Of a stretch of DNA of 8,356 nucleotides, positions 7,025-8,356 are shown one piece after another. Source of the DNA: Lachnospiraceae bacterium (GTDB lineage Bacteria > Bacillota_A > Clostridia > Lachnospirales > Lachnospiraceae). A program made the translations under genes and the position numbers. Location of the stretch: the NCBI GenBank assembly GCA_031262285.1, contig JAISHZ010000101.1, positions 1 to 8,356 on the forward strand. The letters run 5' to 3'. The notes beneath the pieces were generated by a model that was given only the letters and a program-made list of their open reading frames with translations, did not search any database and was not told the origin of the DNA. Within the stretch, counting starts at the first letter, position 1; every line of letters starts with the position of its first letter.

Positions 7025-7305
7025 TTTTACTGTTACAGTTCACGCGTTCGCCGATCTACGTTTCAAAGGCAGTTTATCCCGGACGAACCGCGCAGAGCCG
7101 AGGGGAGTTTTTGGTGTTAGACTCTCTGAGCGTTCCGATGAGCCCAGAGCAGTGAAAATGCGCGCGCAAGCAAGCGCACATTTTCACTTGGTCTCATCTC
7201 CACAGAACGTATAACACCCAAAACTCCCCTCTGCTCTGTGCGGTTCTGTGCATCGATTGGCTATAAATGTAGATCGGCGAACGCCTGAATAATAACCTTT
7301 TACTG
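7025..7305. repeat. Palindromic intergenic repeat, copy C (long nested palindrome)
   Basis: This stretch fills the space between the xylanase promoter and the mscS stop. It has three nested inverted repeats. The outer pair (7044-7063 with 7265-7284) matches at 19 of 20 positions. The middle pair (about 7091-7119 with 7212-7242) carries the CAGAGCC-GGGGAGTTTT-GG-GTTA core shared with copy B. The inner pair (7152-7165 with 7174-7187; GTGAAAATG/CATTTTCAC) matches at 13 of 14 around an eight-base loop. The octamer TTTTACTG occurs in direct orientation at both edges (7025-7032 and 7298-7305), which could be a target-site duplication. No open reading frame in it looks real. It resembles a non-autonomous mobile element or a BIME-like repeat. 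Confidence 0.8.
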
Positions 7306-8193
7306 CTTGTTTCCGATATCTTCCTTGATGTGAACATCGATTTGCGGAAAAGGGATTTCTATTTCTGACTCTTCCAATACTTCTTTGAGTCGTTCTGTTA
7401 ACCGCCATTTCCCGCTGATGTAATCCGGTGTCGGCAGCCAGCAACGAATCCCTAGTTTTACACAAGAATCCGCGAGTTCTTCGACATATACTACCTTTTC
7501 TTGATCTTTTAGCACATCTTTGTCACGCTCAAGCATCGTTAACAACGCTTCTTTTGCTTTGCGCACATCCGATTGGTAGGAAATCCCTACGAATAGATCT
7601 AGGCGCCTCATCTTACTGGCGGTCGCGTTTACGATGCTGTGATTGGACAAATTGCCGTTTGGTAAGACGATTACTTTATTGTCGGGTGTGCGTAGTTTCG
7701 TATAAAAGATTTGAATCTCATCTACGACTCCTTCGTGCCCGGAGTCCGTCAATATATAATCGCCTACCACAAAGGGTCTCAAAATCAAGAGCAATACACC
7801 TCCCGCCAGATTGGACAAGCTCCCTTGAACTGCCAAACCAATCGCGACTCCGGCAGAACCCAGTAAAGCGACGATCCCCGCCGCATCCAACCCAAAAGAG
7901 GAGGCAATGACAAAAATCAAGATAACATACAGGGCGATTTTTGAAAAGGAATCTACAAATCGAATCGCCGTTTGATCAACTTTTGCGCGTTGCATTCCTT
8001 TTCGCAGAATCTTACGCAATAATTTGATCAACGCTGCTCCTAGCCAAAATAGAACGATGGCTAAAACAACACGGATTCCGAATAATGCCAATTTGTGTGG
8101 AAAAGCGGCTAAGAAGCTTTGAAAGGTTCCCGCATCAATACCAATCACATCGTTTTGTAAGACTTCTTCTATCATTTCGTCCACTTTTTGCAA
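7300..8193 (-). CDS. mscS: MscS-type mechanosensitive ion channel
   Basis: This small-conductance mechanosensitive channel would open when membrane tension rises after osmotic downshock and release solutes. At 297 residues it is close to the 286 of E. coli MscS. Membrane helices lie near 35-57, 84-100 and 105-135. The pore helix and following segment are typical: GLAVQGSLSNLAGG (119-132), then RPFVVGDYI (139-147) leading into the beta domain, which has VLPNGNLSN at 176-184. A C-terminal alpha/beta part ends with the family-typical EIPFPQIDVHI (279-289). The first available start is TTG at 8193, with AAAGGA only three bases upstream; GTG at 8184 or ATG at 8175 are alternatives, and an in-frame stop lies just upstream of the TTG. 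The gene is probably cotranscribed with the one ending 35 bases upstream. Its stop codon falls inside the edge of repeat copy C. Confidence 0.94.
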   Translation of the reverse strand: MQKVDEMIEEVLQNDVIGIDAGTFQSFLAAFPHKLALFGIRVVLAIVLFWLGAALIKLLRKILRKGMQRAKVDQTAIRFVDSFSKIALYVILIFVIASSFGLDAAGIVALLGSAGVAIGLAVQGSLSNLAGGVLLLILRPFVVGDYILTDSGHEGVVDEIQIFYTKLRTPDNKVIVLPNGNLSNHSIVNATASKMRRLDLFVGISYQSDVRKAKEALLTMLERDKDVLKDQEKVVYVEELADSCVKLGIRCWLPTPDYISGKWRLTERLKEVLEESEIEIPFPQIDVHIKEDIGNKQ

Positions 8194-8228
8194 AGTTCCT
8201 TTCTTAATCGCGATTCAAATGGTTGGTC

Positions 8229-8356
8229 TTATACACGAGTAATGGGATCTTGGTTATGCTTCTTTCGCACAAGCGCTCTCTTTCGAATCCTTTTCGCAAT
8301 CAATTCTTCCATTTCTGTCTCCGTGTATGGTTCTACTTGAAACATCGCCAGTGACA
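8229..8356 (-). CDS. 3' end of an unrecognised gene upstream of mscS (partial)
   Basis: The last 41 codons of a minus-strand frame are open from the right window edge to a TAA at 8229-8231. The tail contains METEMEEL-like acidic sequence then a strongly basic stretch (AKRIRKRALVRKKHN) and ends DPITRV. A Met codon lies four codons in, but no ribosome binding site precedes it, so this is most likely the C-terminus of a longer protein. The acidic-then-basic helix could bind nucleic acid or ribosomes, but I do not recognise the family. It ends 35 bases before the mscS start on the same strand, which suggests an operon. Confidence 0.55.
   Translation of the reverse strand, partial: SLAMFQVEPYTETEMEELIAKRIRKRALVRKKHNQDPITRV

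Noticed and set aside
6902..7214. Plus-strand open frames through the xylanase promoter and repeat copy C
   Set aside because: They cross the promoter and the palindromes, lack ribosome binding sites and show no protein-like composition.
1570..7305. CRISPR array or tandem repeat
   Set aside because: The three repeat copies are kilobases apart, differ in length and are separated by genes; there are no regular spacers.
7184..7465. Minus-strand open frame of 93 codons spanning the end of mscS and repeat copy C
   Set aside because: It overlaps the strongly supported mscS in another frame and its tail is made of repeat sequence.

Overview
The window looks like chromosomal DNA of a low-to-moderate GC Gram-positive anaerobe, most likely one of the Clostridia and plausibly a plant-fibre degrader. 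The clues are strong purine-rich ribosome binding sites, a sigma-A-type promoter, a lipoprotein signal, a substrate-binding/permease fusion of a kind I associate with Clostridia, and a secreted, membrane-anchored xylanase. The genus cannot be fixed from the sequence.

Layout: (1) 2-1498 (+), an ABC exporter half-molecule cut by the left window edge and short at its C-terminus. (2) 1499-1748, an intergenic region with a partial copy (A) of a repeat and a possible promoter. (3) 1749-4130 (+), a large lipoprotein that fuses four half-domains of amino-acid-type solute-binding proteins to an ABC permease. (4) 4131-4363, a bidirectional terminator and repeat copy B, which contains a perfect 23-bp hairpin, between two convergent genes. 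(5) 4364-6871 (-), a GH10 xylanase with CBM9-type modules and a C-terminal membrane anchor. (6) 6872-7299, the xylanase leader and promoter, with a 16-bp palindrome on the -10 box, followed by the largest repeat copy (C), a nested imperfect palindrome of about 280 bp. (7) 7300-8193 (-), an MscS-type mechanosensitive channel. (8) 8229-8356 (-), the 3' end of an unrecognised gene just upstream of mscS.

The genes are mostly separate units. The xylanase would attack xylan at the cell surface. The fusion transporter would take up amino acids or related small solutes and needs an ATPase that is not encoded here. The exporter is unrelated to it. MscS relieves osmotic shock and probably shares a transcript with the gene upstream.

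Two observations stand out. First, the solute-binding part of the fusion reads lobe2-lobe1-linker-lobe2-lobe1-permease, which is a tandem duplication of a circularly permuted binding domain. Second, one family of palindromic, MITE- or BIME-like repeats occupies all three main intergenic regions, with one intact, one compact and one half-deleted form.
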